From: Streptoalloteichus tenebrarius
GTDB taxonomy: Bacteria; Actinomycetota; Actinomycetes; Mycobacteriales; Pseudonocardiaceae
DNA: 64,000 nucleotides
NCBI RefSeq assembly: GCF_024171885.1
Contig: NZ_JAMTCP010000027.1
Span: forward strand, 1 to 64,000
Reading direction: 5' to 3'
Part shown: piece by piece, positions 52,791-61,292 of the stretch
Numbering within the stretch: the first letter of the stretch is position 1
How the letters are laid out: each line of letters starts with the position of its first letter
The notes under the pieces: model-generated
Database searches by the model: none
The model's input: the letters and a program-made list of their open reading frames with translations, nothing else
Told to the model about the DNA's origin: nothing
Made by a program: the position numbers and the translations under genes

Positions 52791-53372
52791 TCAGCGGATG
52801 CGCCAGTCCAGTCGACCGTCCCAGGTGACCGACGGCTCGCAGTGGCCGACCCTGGAACCGGTGTGCAGCGACTCCACGACCTCGTCCAGCATCGCCGCCA
52901 GGCTCGGCCACTCCGGCTTGAGCACCTGGCACAGCTCGTGGTCCCACTCCAGCACGCAACCCCGCAGCGGACCCGGTCTCAGGTCGACCACCAGGTCGTC
53001 GCCGCAGCCGTCGAACGCTATCGGCACCCACGCGGGGTGGTAACTGAACCCGGCGTCCCCCGCCTCCGGGTCGCAGTCCGGCTCGTCCCAGTTGTCCCGC
53101 CACGTCTTGCGCCAGGACCGCCACGAGTCCAACGCGCCGACCACCGAGTACGGGGTGTAGAACGGCGGGAACAGCTCGGCGAACACGCCGTTCTCGGTCC
53201 CGTCGCAGGCTCGCCACCACTCCCGTAACTCGGCGGGCAGCCGCTCCCCCAGCTCCCGCTCCAACGCGTCGATGTCCGCATCGGCCGCACCCGGCCGGAT
53301 CACCTCGTACGTCGTTGGTGCGTGCTCGCCGAGCCAGCCGAGCAGGCGGGCCCAGCCCTCCGTCACGCCCAT
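52791..53372 (-). CDS. SMI1/KNR4 (SUKH superfamily) protein
   Basis: A 193-residue protein with the SUKH pattern: IDALERELGERLPAELREWW, then RACDGTENGVFAELFPPFYT, and later HPAWVPIAFDGCGDDLVVDL and GCVLEWDHE. SUKH proteins are common immunity proteins against polymorphic toxins. It is divergent from the WXG-like gene 193 bp away, next to a type VII NlpC/P60 effector candidate, so immunity to a secreted toxin is an attractive but unproven role. ATG 53372 is assumed; the ribosome site is weak. Confidence 0.85.
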   Translation of the reverse strand: MGVTEGWARLLGWLGEHAPTTYEVIRPGAADADIDALERELGERLPAELREWWRACDGTENGVFAELFPPFYTPYSVVGALDSWRSWRKTWRDNWDEPDCDPEAGDAGFSYHPAWVPIAFDGCGDDLVVDLRPGPLRGCVLEWDHELCQVLKPEWPSLAAMLDEVVESLHTGSRVGHCEPSVTWDGRLDWRIR

Positions 53373-53564
53373 GGGATCATGTTCCCAGCTCCCGAGCCGT
53401 TCCCGCTGCCGCCAACACGGCGGTGGCCGGCGGGCCATCTGGGCGAAGTCGGCCACGCCGGACGGGCCCTTCCGCCAGGCTGGGGAACCACCGGAGGGTG
53501 CGGCACGTCGAAGGGCGCGCGGCACCGGTCGCACCGTGGTGAGCGAAAGGCGCAGGGAACCAAC

Positions 53565-53891
53565 ATGGGGGAACAGGGCTTCGGCGTCGTCGAGGAGGCG
53601 CTCGAGACCTACGCCGGCCGGGTGCCGGGTCTGGCCGACGAGCTGGGCAAGGTGGGCTCGTCCACGTTGAACGGTGTCACCTCGTTGCCGGCCGACTGCT
53701 TCGGCAAGCTCGGCCAGGAGGTCGGCCTGCACGGCGCGTTCCAGAAGGCGGCGCAGTCCCAGGTCGACGGGCTGAAGGCGGTCTCGGAGGGGCTGGACGG
53801 GCTCGCCGGGGCCGTGCGCGGCGCCCTGGGCAGCTACCGCCAGCAGGACGCCGACACCGCGCAGGCCATGACCCGGGCCGGCCGGGTCTGA
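53565..53891 (+). CDS. Small WXG100-like type VII protein
   Basis: A 108-residue helical protein starting MGEQGFGVVEEALETYAGR, with AGGGAACC before the ATG. Two long helices joined near LPADCFGKLGQ fit the ESX small-protein fold, though no WXG triplet is present. It directly precedes the WXG-NlpC/P60 gene (28 bp), the position of a secretion partner. Confidence 0.72.
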   Translation: MGEQGFGVVEEALETYAGRVPGLADELGKVGSSTLNGVTSLPADCFGKLGQEVGLHGAFQKAAQSQVDGLKAVSEGLDGLAGAVRGALGSYRQQDADTAQAMTRAGRV

Positions 53892-53919
53892 CCGGGGCGC
53901 CTCGGGACGGGGAGGGACG

Positions 53920-55131
53920 ATGGGCTTCGACGTGGCCGGGTTCGTCAGCGGCCTGGTGCGACCGATGCGGGAGCATCTGGCCAAGTTGGACGGTGACACC
54001 GGGGCCGCCGGCGCGGCGGGGGACTCACTGGCGCGGGCGACCACCGCGCTCAACGACGTGAAGGGCAGGCACACCAGCGAGGCCAACGCCGCGCTCAACG
54101 GCTGGTACGGCGAGCGGGCCAACGCCTTCCAAAGCCGGGTGGCCGCCTTCGACGGCGCCGTGGGGAAACTGGCGACGAACACCTCGACGTTGCAGGCGAC
54201 GGCCAGCGCCGCGGCCTCCGTCGTGTCGTCGGCGAGGGCGGCGATCCAGAAACTGATCGACGAGTGCGTGGCGGCGTTGACGCCGTACCTGATGGCCGCC
54301 GGTGCCTCCGCCCTGTTCGGCAACCAGGGCCTGATGTTGCGGGCCTGCGGCGCGGCCAAGAGCAAGGCCGACGAGTACGCGGCGCGCAGCGCCAAGGAAC
54401 TCGAACACGCCCGCGCCGAGCTGACCCAGTTGATGGGCAGGCTCAACGGGCTCCAGCAGATCGACACGGGCGCGCTGCGCGGTCTCGGTGACCCGCTCGG
54501 CGGGGACGCGCCGGCGGTGACCAACCCCAGTGGCGCGCACGGCAGGGACCCGAAGGCTCCGCCGTCGCACGGTGGTGGCGACGGCGGTGGCGGGCACAGC
54601 GGTGGTGGCGGAGGCGGCTACCACGGTGGCGGTGGCGGCGGAGGAGGCCGCGGCGGAGGTGGCGGAGGTGGCGGAGGCGGAGGTGGCGGCGGGAAGCCGC
54701 GCCTGCCGGTGGCCGTCCCGCCCCAGCCGGGCAGCGGGGTGGGCATCAACCTCCCAGGCGGCGCGCACGTGGAGGCCCCCAACGAGACGGCCGCGGCGGC
54801 GGTGCGCAACGCGTTGTCGGCGCTGGGCACCCCGTACGTCTGGGGTGGCTCGAACCCACCGAAGGGCACCGATTGCAGCGGCCTGACGAAGTGGGCCTAC
54901 GGCAAGGCCGGCCTGGAGATCCCGCGCCTGGCGCAGTCGCAGACCGTCGGCGCCGAGGTGCCGAGCATGGACCAGCTCCTGCCGGGCGACCTGGTCGTGT
55001 GGAGCGGCCACGTCGCCATGGTCATCGGCAACGGGCAGATGATCGAGGCCGGGGACCCGGTGCAGATCAACAAGATCCGCACCACCAACGCCGGCCAGAA
55101 GTTCATCGGGTTCTACCGCCCGACGGGCTGA
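53920..55131 (+). CDS. Type VII WXG-domain NlpC/P60 peptidase
   Basis: A 403-residue protein. Residues 1-185 are helical with a true WXG turn in ALNGWYGERANAF (Trp62). Residues 217-258 are almost pure Gly with His and Arg. Residues 285-403 form an NlpC/P60 domain: Cys319 in TDCSGLTKWAYG, His364 in SGHVAMVIGNG. Such domains cleave gamma-D-glutamyl-diaminopimelate bonds of peptidoglycan. There is no Sec signal, so export by type VII together with the upstream partner is inferred. It may remodel the wall or attack competitors. Confidence 0.88.
   Translation: MGFDVAGFVSGLVRPMREHLAKLDGDTGAAGAAGDSLARATTALNDVKGRHTSEANAALNGWYGERANAFQSRVAAFDGAVGKLATNTSTLQATASAAASVVSSARAAIQKLIDECVAALTPYLMAAGASALFGNQGLMLRACGAAKSKADEYAARSAKELEHARAELTQLMGRLNGLQQIDTGALRGLGDPLGGDAPAVTNPSGAHGRDPKAPPSHGGGDGGGGHSGGGGGGYHGGGGGGGGRGGGGGGGGGGGGGGKPRLPVAVPPQPGSGVGINLPGGAHVEAPNETAAAAVRNALSALGTPYVWGGSNPPKGTDCSGLTKWAYGKAGLEIPRLAQSQTVGAEVPSMDQLLPGDLVVWSGHVAMVIGNGQMIEAGDPVQINKIRTTNAGQKFIGFYRPTG
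54568..54693 (+). repeat. Poly-glycine coding tract (GGN repeats)
   Basis: About 42 codons of mostly GGN (with GGAGGTGGC units) encode a Gly-rich hinge between the WXG domain and the peptidase domain. It is prone to length change in steps of three bases. Confidence 0.9.
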
Positions 55132-55150
55132 GCACGCCGAGGAGCGAACG

Positions 55151-55561
55151 GTGAACGAGGACTTGGACAGGCACGTGCGGGACGCGGTGGACCGCGCGGC
55201 GGAGCGCGTCGCCGCGACCCAGCGGCGGGTCGCCGACCGATTGGCCGGCACGACGCCGGTCACCGGGCGCGCGACGTCCGCGGACGGCGCGGTCACCGTG
55301 GTGGTGGCCCCCGGCGGGATGCTGCGCAGCGTGGAGATCTCCCCCTCGGCGCTGGGCATGGGCCCCGAGGCCCTGGCCCGCGAGGTCGTCGAACTCGCGG
55401 GGAAGGCGACCCGCAACGCGGCCGCCCGCATGCACGCGTCGCTGCGGGGCGTGCTCGACCAGGCCGGCGTGCGCGGGCTGGAGGAACTGGGCCTGCGGCC
55501 CGGCGAGGACGACGATCCGGACGACGACGACGTCGACACGATGCTGCGGAGGGTCCTGTGA
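55151..55561 (+). CDS. YbaB/EbfC-like protein 1 of the NlpC cassette
   Basis: A 136-residue protein. The core reads TVVVAPGGMLRSVEISPSAL, then GMGPEALAREVVELAGKATR, matching the YbaB fold and the paralogue at 1971-2450. The C-terminus is strongly acidic (EDDDPDDDDVD). GTG 55151 lies 19 bp after the NlpC/P60 stop. It is followed by a second relative with a 4-bp overlap. Pairing with WXG proteins suggests a role in their handling. Confidence 0.72.
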   Translation: MNEDLDRHVRDAVDRAAERVAATQRRVADRLAGTTPVTGRATSADGAVTVVVAPGGMLRSVEISPSALGMGPEALAREVVELAGKATRNAAARMHASLRGVLDQAGVRGLEELGLRPGEDDDPDDDDVDTMLRRVL

Positions 55562-56109
55562 GGATGGCCGACATCGACGCGGACACCGACACCGACGAGC
55601 TGATCGACCAGGCCGAGCAGCGGCAGCGCGCGAGCGAGCACCTGGAACGCGCCCTCGACCGGGTGACGGCCACGGCGCGCAGCGCGGACGGGACCGTCGT
55701 CGCCGTCGCGTCGGCCCGGGGCGAGCTGCTGCGGCTGGACCTGTACCCCGCCGCCCTCCAGCACGGGCCGCGCGCGGTGGGCGAGGCGATCGCGGAGACG
55801 GCGCGGCGGGCCGCCAGGATCGCGGTGCAGCGGTGCTTCGACACCCTGGCCCCCGTGCTGGGCGACCAGCTCACGATGACCGTGGAGGAACTCGTCGGCA
55901 CCGCGCCGGCCAGGGCCGACGGGTGGGACGCGGCGTCCGAGATCCGCGCGCCGATGGTGGCCGGGGTGGGCAGGCCGGTTCCGGCGGGACAGGCGCCCAC
56001 CGCGGGCGGCGCGCCCATGGCCGGCGCCCCGGCGGCCCGGGAGATCGACGAGTACGACGAGGACGACATCTTCTCGTTCGACCCGGCCAGCCTGCGCTCG
56101 GACCGCTGA
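55558..56109 (+). CDS. YbaB/EbfC-like protein 2 of the NlpC cassette
   Basis: A 183-residue relative with VAVASARGELLRLDLYPAAL, then HGPRAVGEAIAETARRAARI, plus a 70-residue Ala/Gly/Pro-rich and acidic C-terminus. GTG 55558 overlaps the upstream stop (GTGA); ATG 55564 is an alternative. The two tandem YbaB-like proteins could form a heterodimer, since YbaB proteins are dimeric. Confidence 0.7.
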   Translation: MRMADIDADTDTDELIDQAEQRQRASEHLERALDRVTATARSADGTVVAVASARGELLRLDLYPAALQHGPRAVGEAIAETARRAARIAVQRCFDTLAPVLGDQLTMTVEELVGTAPARADGWDAASEIRAPMVAGVGRPVPAGQAPTAGGAPMAGAPAAREIDEYDEDDIFSFDPASLRSDR

Positions 56110-56145
56110 TCGGGTGTCATCCGGTCAACTCGGTACGCTTCGGCC

Positions 56146-56200
56146 GCGGCTGGACGCCGTCACGGTGGACGTCACGATGGACGTCACGGTGAACGCGGAG
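56146..56200 (+). repeat. 12-bp tandem repeat GTCACGGTGGAC upstream of the Rv3311 homologue
   Basis: Three units (GTCACGGTGGAC, GTCACGATGGAC, GTCACGGTGAAC) lie just upstream of GTG 56209. Possible regulatory or spacer role. Confidence 0.8.
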
Positions 56201-56208
56201 GTGCGGTA

Positions 56209-57492
56209 GTGGCGCAGGACATCGTCCCGATCGAACTCAGCCTGACCGAGGGCGACGTGGTCACGCTGTGGGCGCCGCGGTGGCGGGAGGAGGGCGAGGA
56301 GTGGGAGGCCTTCCTCGGTGACGAGGACGCGCTGTTCGCCTTCCCGGACGCCGCGCACCTCGCCGCCTTCGTGCGCACCGCCGACCGGCACGACCTCTCC
56401 GACCACCCGGCGTGGCACGTCGTCCCGCAGCTCTCGGTGGACGAGCTGATCCCGGACGAGGAGCACCGGTTCGACGTCGTCGGCGTCCTGGAGCTGGTGG
56501 CGGAGGAGCCCGACACCTGGGTGGTCTCGGAGCTGGCCGGCATCGTCTCGATGGTGCGGTCGCTGGCCGACGTGTGCGACCTGGAGAAGGTGCACGAGGT
56601 GCTCGACTCGGCCGAGGGCTTCGCCCTGCTGGAGCGGGGCACGCTGCCCTTCACCGGCCGGGACGGCGAGAAGGTGTGGACCGAGCTGGCCAGGGTGGTC
56701 GCCGAGCGGTGGGACGAGGTGCTCGACGCGCTCGACGAGGTCGTCACCGAGCCGGTGGTCGACGCCGACGCGCTGGCCGCCGCCGAGGACGAGCTGGCCG
56801 AGATCGAGGCGGCCGAGGACGAGTCCGACGAGGACTTCCGCGACGGGGCCGACGACACCGACGCCGACCGCGTCGCGTTGACCAGGGTCGACGAGGAGGA
56901 GCTGGCCGGGGCCGGGGCGGAGGCCGACGCCGAGGAGGAGCCCACGTTCTGGGCCGAGGTCGGCATCGACCCGATCCGGATCATCACCTCGCAGGGCGAG
57001 TTCTACACGCTGCGCTGCTACCTCGACGACGAGCCGGTGTTCCTCGGCGCGAAGGGGCGCGTCGACGTGTTCGCCTCGCCGCGCGCGCTGGCCAGGTACC
57101 TGGCCGAGGAGGACGTGGAGCACGACCTGCTCGGCGTGGCCACGTGGGACGAGGTCGCGGCCAGGGCCACGGCCGGCGAGCTGGAGATCGAGGTCGACCC
57201 GGAGAACACCTACGTGCTCCAGGGTCTGGCCGAGGACCTGGCCGAGGGCCCTGACGCGGTCGACCCCACGCAACTGGACCTCGCCGTCGAGCTGCTCGCC
57301 GACGCCGCGCAGTGGGCCGACGACGACTCGGTGGAGCGCGCGCTGGCGCCGTCGGAGCGGCTGGGTTGGCTGGTCTCGTTCGTGCTGCGGCCGGACCCGA
57401 CCCGGATGGCGCCCAGCGCTCCCTACGACGCCGAGGTGGCCGCGTGGCGGGAGCTGGTGGCGGCGTTCGAGGACCGGCTCGTCACGCACTGA
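56209..57492 (+). CDS. Conserved acidic protein (Rv3311 homologue)
   Basis: A 427-residue soluble protein rich in Glu and Asp. Visible segments are VTLWAPRWREEGEEWEAFLG, FPDAAHLAAFVRTADRHDLS, an acidic linker around residues 180-240, and GIDPIRIITSQGEFYTLRCY near the start of the C-terminal half, which appears related to the first half. It is conserved in actinobacteria between upp and add, matching its position here. No catalytic motif is seen and the function is unknown. Confidence 0.85.
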   Translation: MAQDIVPIELSLTEGDVVTLWAPRWREEGEEWEAFLGDEDALFAFPDAAHLAAFVRTADRHDLSDHPAWHVVPQLSVDELIPDEEHRFDVVGVLELVAEEPDTWVVSELAGIVSMVRSLADVCDLEKVHEVLDSAEGFALLERGTLPFTGRDGEKVWTELARVVAERWDEVLDALDEVVTEPVVDADALAAAEDELAEIEAAEDESDEDFRDGADDTDADRVALTRVDEEELAGAGAEADAEEEPTFWAEVGIDPIRIITSQGEFYTLRCYLDDEPVFLGAKGRVDVFASPRALARYLAEEDVEHDLLGVATWDEVAARATAGELEIEVDPENTYVLQGLAEDLAEGPDAVDPTQLDLAVELLADAAQWADDDSVERALAPSERLGWLVSFVLRPDPTRMAPSAPYDAEVAAWRELVAAFEDRLVTH

Positions 57493-57780
57493 GCGCGCCG
57501 GGGCCGCGTGCCGCGCCCCGGAGACGATCCGCCCCTCCCGGTCGTGTCGCCCGGGTAGGCCGCGTCACACGGCGCGTCCGCTGCCCGGCGCGCCCCCTTT
57601 CCGGCAGGATCGGGACGCGAAGGGGATTCGCGTCGGAGGGGGCGCGGTGCGCATGGTGCACGTCGCGGGAACGCGTGGTCGAACAGCGGTCGGTCGGACG
57701 CCGGGTCCGGCGGGTGGGGGCGGGACACCGGGCCGTCCCGGGAGCGGTCGCCGGACGCCGGTCCGGCGCCGCGGACGGCC

Positions 57781-58143
57781 GTGAGCCCGTCGCCCGGCGG
57801 CGACGAGGACCTGGAACGGCGACTGGGGGCCGTGTGCGGCCGGGCCGGCAACGCCGACGGCTCGGTGCGGGTGACCGCCACCGCGCACGGCGCGCTCGCC
57901 GACCTGAGGCTGGACCGGAGGGCCTTCGAGCTGGGGCCAGAGCGGCTGGGGGCGGAGATCGTCCGGCTGACCGCGCGGGCCGCGGCGGACGCGCTCAGGG
58001 CGGAGTTGGCCGAACTCGCCCGCCTCCTGCCGGAACCGCCCTGCGACCGTCCTGTTCGGACGGTGGACGTCGAGGCCGACGACGGGAGCCCCGCGGCCGG
58101 GAGCACCGACGCCGCGCGCCGCCACCCGCCGAGGGCGAGCTGA
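57781..58143 (+). CDS. YbaB/EbfC-like protein 3
   Basis: A 120-residue relative with VRVTATAHGALADLRLDRRA, then FELGPERLGAEIVRLTARAA, aligning with the other YbaB-like proteins of the window. GTG 57781 has no clear ribosome site. It is 289 bp downstream of the Rv3311 homologue, whose gap holds no other gene. It may belong to the same type VII cassette split by that conserved gene. Confidence 0.62.
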   Translation: MSPSPGGDEDLERRLGAVCGRAGNADGSVRVTATAHGALADLRLDRRAFELGPERLGAEIVRLTARAAADALRAELAELARLLPEPPCDRPVRTVDVEADDGSPAAGSTDAARRHPPRAS

Positions 58144-58266
58144 GGCGCCGCCTTCCCGAGAACGCCACCGAGCGACGTCGGTCGACGCTGGTCGACGTCG
58201 GTGGTCGACGTCGGTCGACGTCCCTCGGCGACCCGAGCGCGGGGCCGCCGAGGGACCGAGCCGTGC
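58144..58266. repeat. GGTCGACGTC-type repeats between convergent genes
   Basis: The gap holds about five degenerate copies of GGTCGACGTC, which is itself nearly palindromic, between the YbaB-like gene and add. Confidence 0.7.
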
Positions 58267-59355
58267 TCAGGCCATCAGCTTCGCGTACCCGGGCTTGATC
58301 ACGTCGTTGATCAGCCGGAGGCGCTCGTCGAAACCGAGGAAGGACGACTTCATCGCGTTCACGGTGAACCACTGGAGGTCGGCCCACCCGTAGCCGAAGG
58401 CCTCCACGAGCGCGGCGAACTCGCTGGAGAGCGTGCAGTGGCTCATGAGCCGGTTGTCCGTGTTGACCGTGACCCGGAACCGCAGCCGCGCGAGCAGGCC
58501 GATGGGGTGCTCGGCGATCGACGGCGCCGCGCCGGTCTGGATGTTCGAGGTGGGGCACATCTCCAGCGGGATCCTGCGGTCGCGCACGTAGCTGGCGAGC
58601 CGGCCGAGCCGGGCCTCGCCGTCCTCGCCGACCTCGATGTCGTCCACGATCCGCACGCCGTGGCCGAGCCGCTCCGCGCCGCAGTGCTGGATGGCCTCCC
58701 AGATCGAGGGCAGCCCGAACGCCTCGCCGGCGTGGATGGTGAAGTGCGCGTTCTCCCGCCGCAGGTACTCGAACGCGTCGAGGTTGCGGGTGGGCGGGAA
58801 GCCGGCCTCGGGGCCGGCGATGTCGAAGCCCACCACGCCGGCGTCGCGGTGGCGCACGGCGAGGTTGGCGATCTCCCAGGCCCGGTCGTTCTGCCGCATG
58901 CCGCACAGCAGCGTGCCGATCCGGATGCGCCGGCCGGCCTCGGCCGCCCGCCGCTCGCCCTCGCGGAAGCCCTCCTGCACGGCCTCGACGATCTCGTCCA
59001 GGCTCATGCCCCTGTCGGTGAACAGCTCGGGCGCGTAGCGCACCTCGGCGTAGACCACGCCGTCGGCGGCGAGGTCCTCCGCGGCCTCGGCGGCGACCCT
59101 GGCCAGCGCCTCCCTGGTCCCCATCACGCCGACGGTGTGGGCGAAGGTCTCCAGGTACCTCTCCAGCGAGCCGGAGTCGGCCGCGGCGGCGAACCACTCG
59201 CCCAGTTCCGCCGGGTCCGTCGTGGGCAGGCCGGTGTAGCCCACCTCCCTGGCCAGGTCGACGACGGTGGCGGGTCGCAGCCCACCGTCGAGGTGGTCGT
59301 GCAGCAGCACCTTGGGCGCGCTGCGAATGGTCTCCAGGGTCACCGGGGTCGACAT
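58267..59355 (-). CDS. add: Adenosine deaminase
   Basis: A 362-residue zinc enzyme converting (deoxy)adenosine to (deoxy)inosine. Zinc ligands are His19 and His21 (LLHDHLDGG), His208 in TIHAGEAFG with catalytic Glu211, and Asp300 in VNTDNRLM; His232 lies in [12 protein letters not shown] 59355 is preceded by TAGCGT with a 6-nt gap, a leaderless promoter. It feeds PNP in purine salvage. Corresponds to Rv3313c. Confidence 0.95.
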   Translation of the reverse strand: MSTPVTLETIRSAPKVLLHDHLDGGLRPATVVDLAREVGYTGLPTTDPAELGEWFAAAADSGSLERYLETFAHTVGVMGTREALARVAAEAAEDLAADGVVYAEVRYAPELFTDRGMSLDEIVEAVQEGFREGERRAAEAGRRIRIGTLLCGMRQNDRAWEIANLAVRHRDAGVVGFDIAGPEAGFPPTRNLDAFEYLRRENAHFTIHAGEAFGLPSIWEAIQHCGAERLGHGVRIVDDIEVGEDGEARLGRLASYVRDRRIPLEMCPTSNIQTGAAPSIAEHPIGLLARLRFRVTVNTDNRLMSHCTLSSEFAALVEAFGYGWADLQWFTVNAMKSSFLGFDERLRLINDVIKPGYAKLMA

Positions 59356-59361
59356 GGCGTC

Positions 59362-59367
59362 ACGCTA
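59362..59367 (-). promoter_or_regulatory. -10 box for leaderless add
   Basis: On the minus strand TAGCGT ends 6 nt before ATG 59355. Confidence 0.6.
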
Positions 59368-59731
59368 CCCCGCCTCCCCGGCGGCACCGGTGGCCCCGAG
59401 CCGGGGACGCCGCCCCCTTCTGGAATGATCAACTGGCGCGGGGTGGGAGAAGGCGACAAATCCACTCCGACGGACGCGGGCGTGGCGCCCGAGCCCCGGT
59501 TTTCGACACAGTGAGCGATCAGGACGACGACCCACCCTCCTCCGCATGGAGCAGCAACCGCGTACCGAGTAGTCGACAGAAGACCAACGACCCCGCCGGG
59601 GCCGCCCGACACCACCCGAACCGCGTAGCGCGCGGAGCGCTCCTCCCCCGGAGCGTGCCGGGGTTGCTGCGGTGCGCAGCCGATCACTGGTTAGGCTCCT
59701 GGAGGTCTCCCCACCCCTCGGAAGGTCAGCC
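59368..59731 (+). other. Gene-free divergent promoter region
   Basis: No credible gene was found. A short reading frame from GTG 59511 (about 74 codons) lacks family resemblance and codon bias. TAGGCT at 59692-59697, about 35 bp before the coiled-coil gene, may be its -10 box. Confidence 0.5.
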
Positions 59732-60967
59732 GTGAACGAGAACAACCACGCAGCGTTGTCGTTCGACCGGATGCGCAGCATGCTCACGCGCGCGGCCGAG
59801 ATCCGCGAGAGCGAGCAGCAGCAGATCTTCGACGCGCTGGACGAGATCCACGCCCGCCTGTCCCCGCTGGAGTCGCTCGGCTCGGTCCGCAAGCGCCTGT
59901 CCGAGCTGCCCGACCGCACCGAGGTGAGCGTGCTGGCCGAGCGGCTGGACGAGGCGCTCGCCCGGCTGGAGACGCAGGACGGCGCGATCAGCGCGCTCGG
60001 CAGGGCGGTCGACGGTCTGGTGGACAAGCTCGCCAAGCCGTTCGCCCAGCTCGACGGGCGGCTCGACGGCGTGGCCGGCCGGTTCGAGGGCGTCGCCGGG
60101 CGGATGGACGGCCTGGAGGACCGGATCGCCGGCCTGCACAAGCGCCTCGACGACATCAACGGCCGGTTCGACAAGACCGACCTGCGACTGGACGGCCTGC
60201 CCAGCGCCGTGCACGGCCCGGTGCGCGACCGGCTGGAGACCCTGGAGACGGCGCTGCGCAGCCGGATCGACGAGGTGGACGAGGGCGTGCACGAGCACCT
60301 CGACGGCACCCGCGAGGCGGTGCAGCGCTCGGTGACCGACAGCGGCGAGGCGGTGCAGCGCCAGCTCGTCGAGGCCGGCGAGGCCCTGCGGCGGCACGTG
60401 ACCGAGTCGGGCGAGACCGTGCAGCGCTCGCTCAGCGAGTCGGTCGCGGCCGTGCAGCGGACCGTGGACCAGGCCTCCGACGCGCTGCGCGGCTCGCTGG
60501 CCGAGACCCGCGAGGCGCTCACGAACCGGATCGACGAGCTCGACGGGACCAGGCTGGACTCGCTGACGCAGCGGCTGGAGCAGCTCGCCGCCCGGCTCAA
60601 CGAGGTGGCCGGGCGGATCGACCAGGTCGAGGACGGTGTGGACGGGCGGATCGGCGAGCTGGCCGGCACCGTCCGGCAGGGCCTGTCGAAGATCGACGAG
60701 ACGTTGTCCGACCGGCCCGACCAGGCGTCGCTGGTCTCGCTGGTGCGCACGGCCAACGAGGAGTCCGAGCGCCGGCAGGCCGGGCAGCTCGACGAGGCGA
60801 TGGCGACCTTCGCCGAGCTGATCCTGGGCGGCGGCGCCCCGGCCGCCCCGCCGGCGCCGACCACGCTCCCCCGCCCGCAGCGCCGGGCGGCCAGGGCGAA
60901 GTCGGCCAAGCGCGACAGCGACAAGGGGCTGGACGAGCTCGGCGACCTGGGCGTCGAGAGCGCCTGA
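59732..60967 (+). CDS. Long coiled-coil protein
   Basis: A 411-residue soluble protein, almost entirely heptad coiled coil. Residues 100-170 contain near 11-residue repeats (LDGRLDGVAGRFEGVAGRMD, then DRIAGLHKRLDDINGRFDKT). Residues 225-290 contain GEAVQRQL/GETVQRSL-type repeats that look like apolipoprotein or methyl-accepting signalling helices. No membrane segment or signal peptide is seen. A basic tail follows an Ala/Pro linker. GTG 59732 follows GGAAGG. A scaffold, cytoskeletal or DNA-organising role is possible; the family is not recognised. Confidence 0.75.
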   Translation: MNENNHAALSFDRMRSMLTRAAEIRESEQQQIFDALDEIHARLSPLESLGSVRKRLSELPDRTEVSVLAERLDEALARLETQDGAISALGRAVDGLVDKLAKPFAQLDGRLDGVAGRFEGVAGRMDGLEDRIAGLHKRLDDINGRFDKTDLRLDGLPSAVHGPVRDRLETLETALRSRIDEVDEGVHEHLDGTREAVQRSVTDSGEAVQRQLVEAGEALRRHVTESGETVQRSLSESVAAVQRTVDQASDALRGSLAETREALTNRIDELDGTRLDSLTQRLEQLAARLNEVAGRIDQVEDGVDGRIGELAGTVRQGLSKIDETLSDRPDQASLVSLVRTANEESERRQAGQLDEAMATFAELILGGGAPAAPPAPTTLPRPQRRAARAKSAKRDSDKGLDELGDLGVESA

Positions 60968-60992
60968 GCGAGCGCCGGACCCGCGAGGAGAA

Positions 60993-61021
60993 GGGGCGCG
61001 CCGGATCATCTGGCGCGCCCC
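60993..61021 (+). terminator. Terminator after the coiled-coil gene
   Basis: GGGGCGCGCC (60993-61002) and GGCGCGCCCC (61012-61021) flank a 9-nt loop 25 bp after the stop, followed by CCTTCCC. Confidence 0.8.
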
Positions 61022-61211
61022 CTTCCCGTTTCCCGAGCCAGGGTGAGGTTGGCCCCGGGCAGCGTTCCGAGGGGTAAACCCGCTGGGGGGTACCCCCGAT
61101 TTCCAGAGTGCCCGTGGGGGCTGACAGTTCCGCGTGCTCGCGGCGGCCCCGAACGGATGGATCAGTCCGCCGCCGGGTGAACACGCGGAGCGCGCCCCGG
61201 TTGCCCCACGA

Positions 61212-61243
61212 CGGCCCGCCCGCCCCTCGGCGCGGGCGGGCCG
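61212..61243 (-). terminator. Hairpin after deoA
   Basis: CGGCCCGCCCGC and GCGGGCGGGCCG are perfect 12-bp arms 50 bp beyond the deoA stop. The gap 61022-61211 shows nothing else recognisable. Confidence 0.7.
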
Positions 61244-61292
61244 AGGAACGGGCGCGGCCGGGCGCGGCCGGCCTCGGGCGGGAGCGCCCGGG

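Noticed and set aside
59511-59735. A 74-codon frame starting SDQDDDPPSS
   Set aside because: No ribosome site, no family resemblance, and no codon bias; it may be chance.
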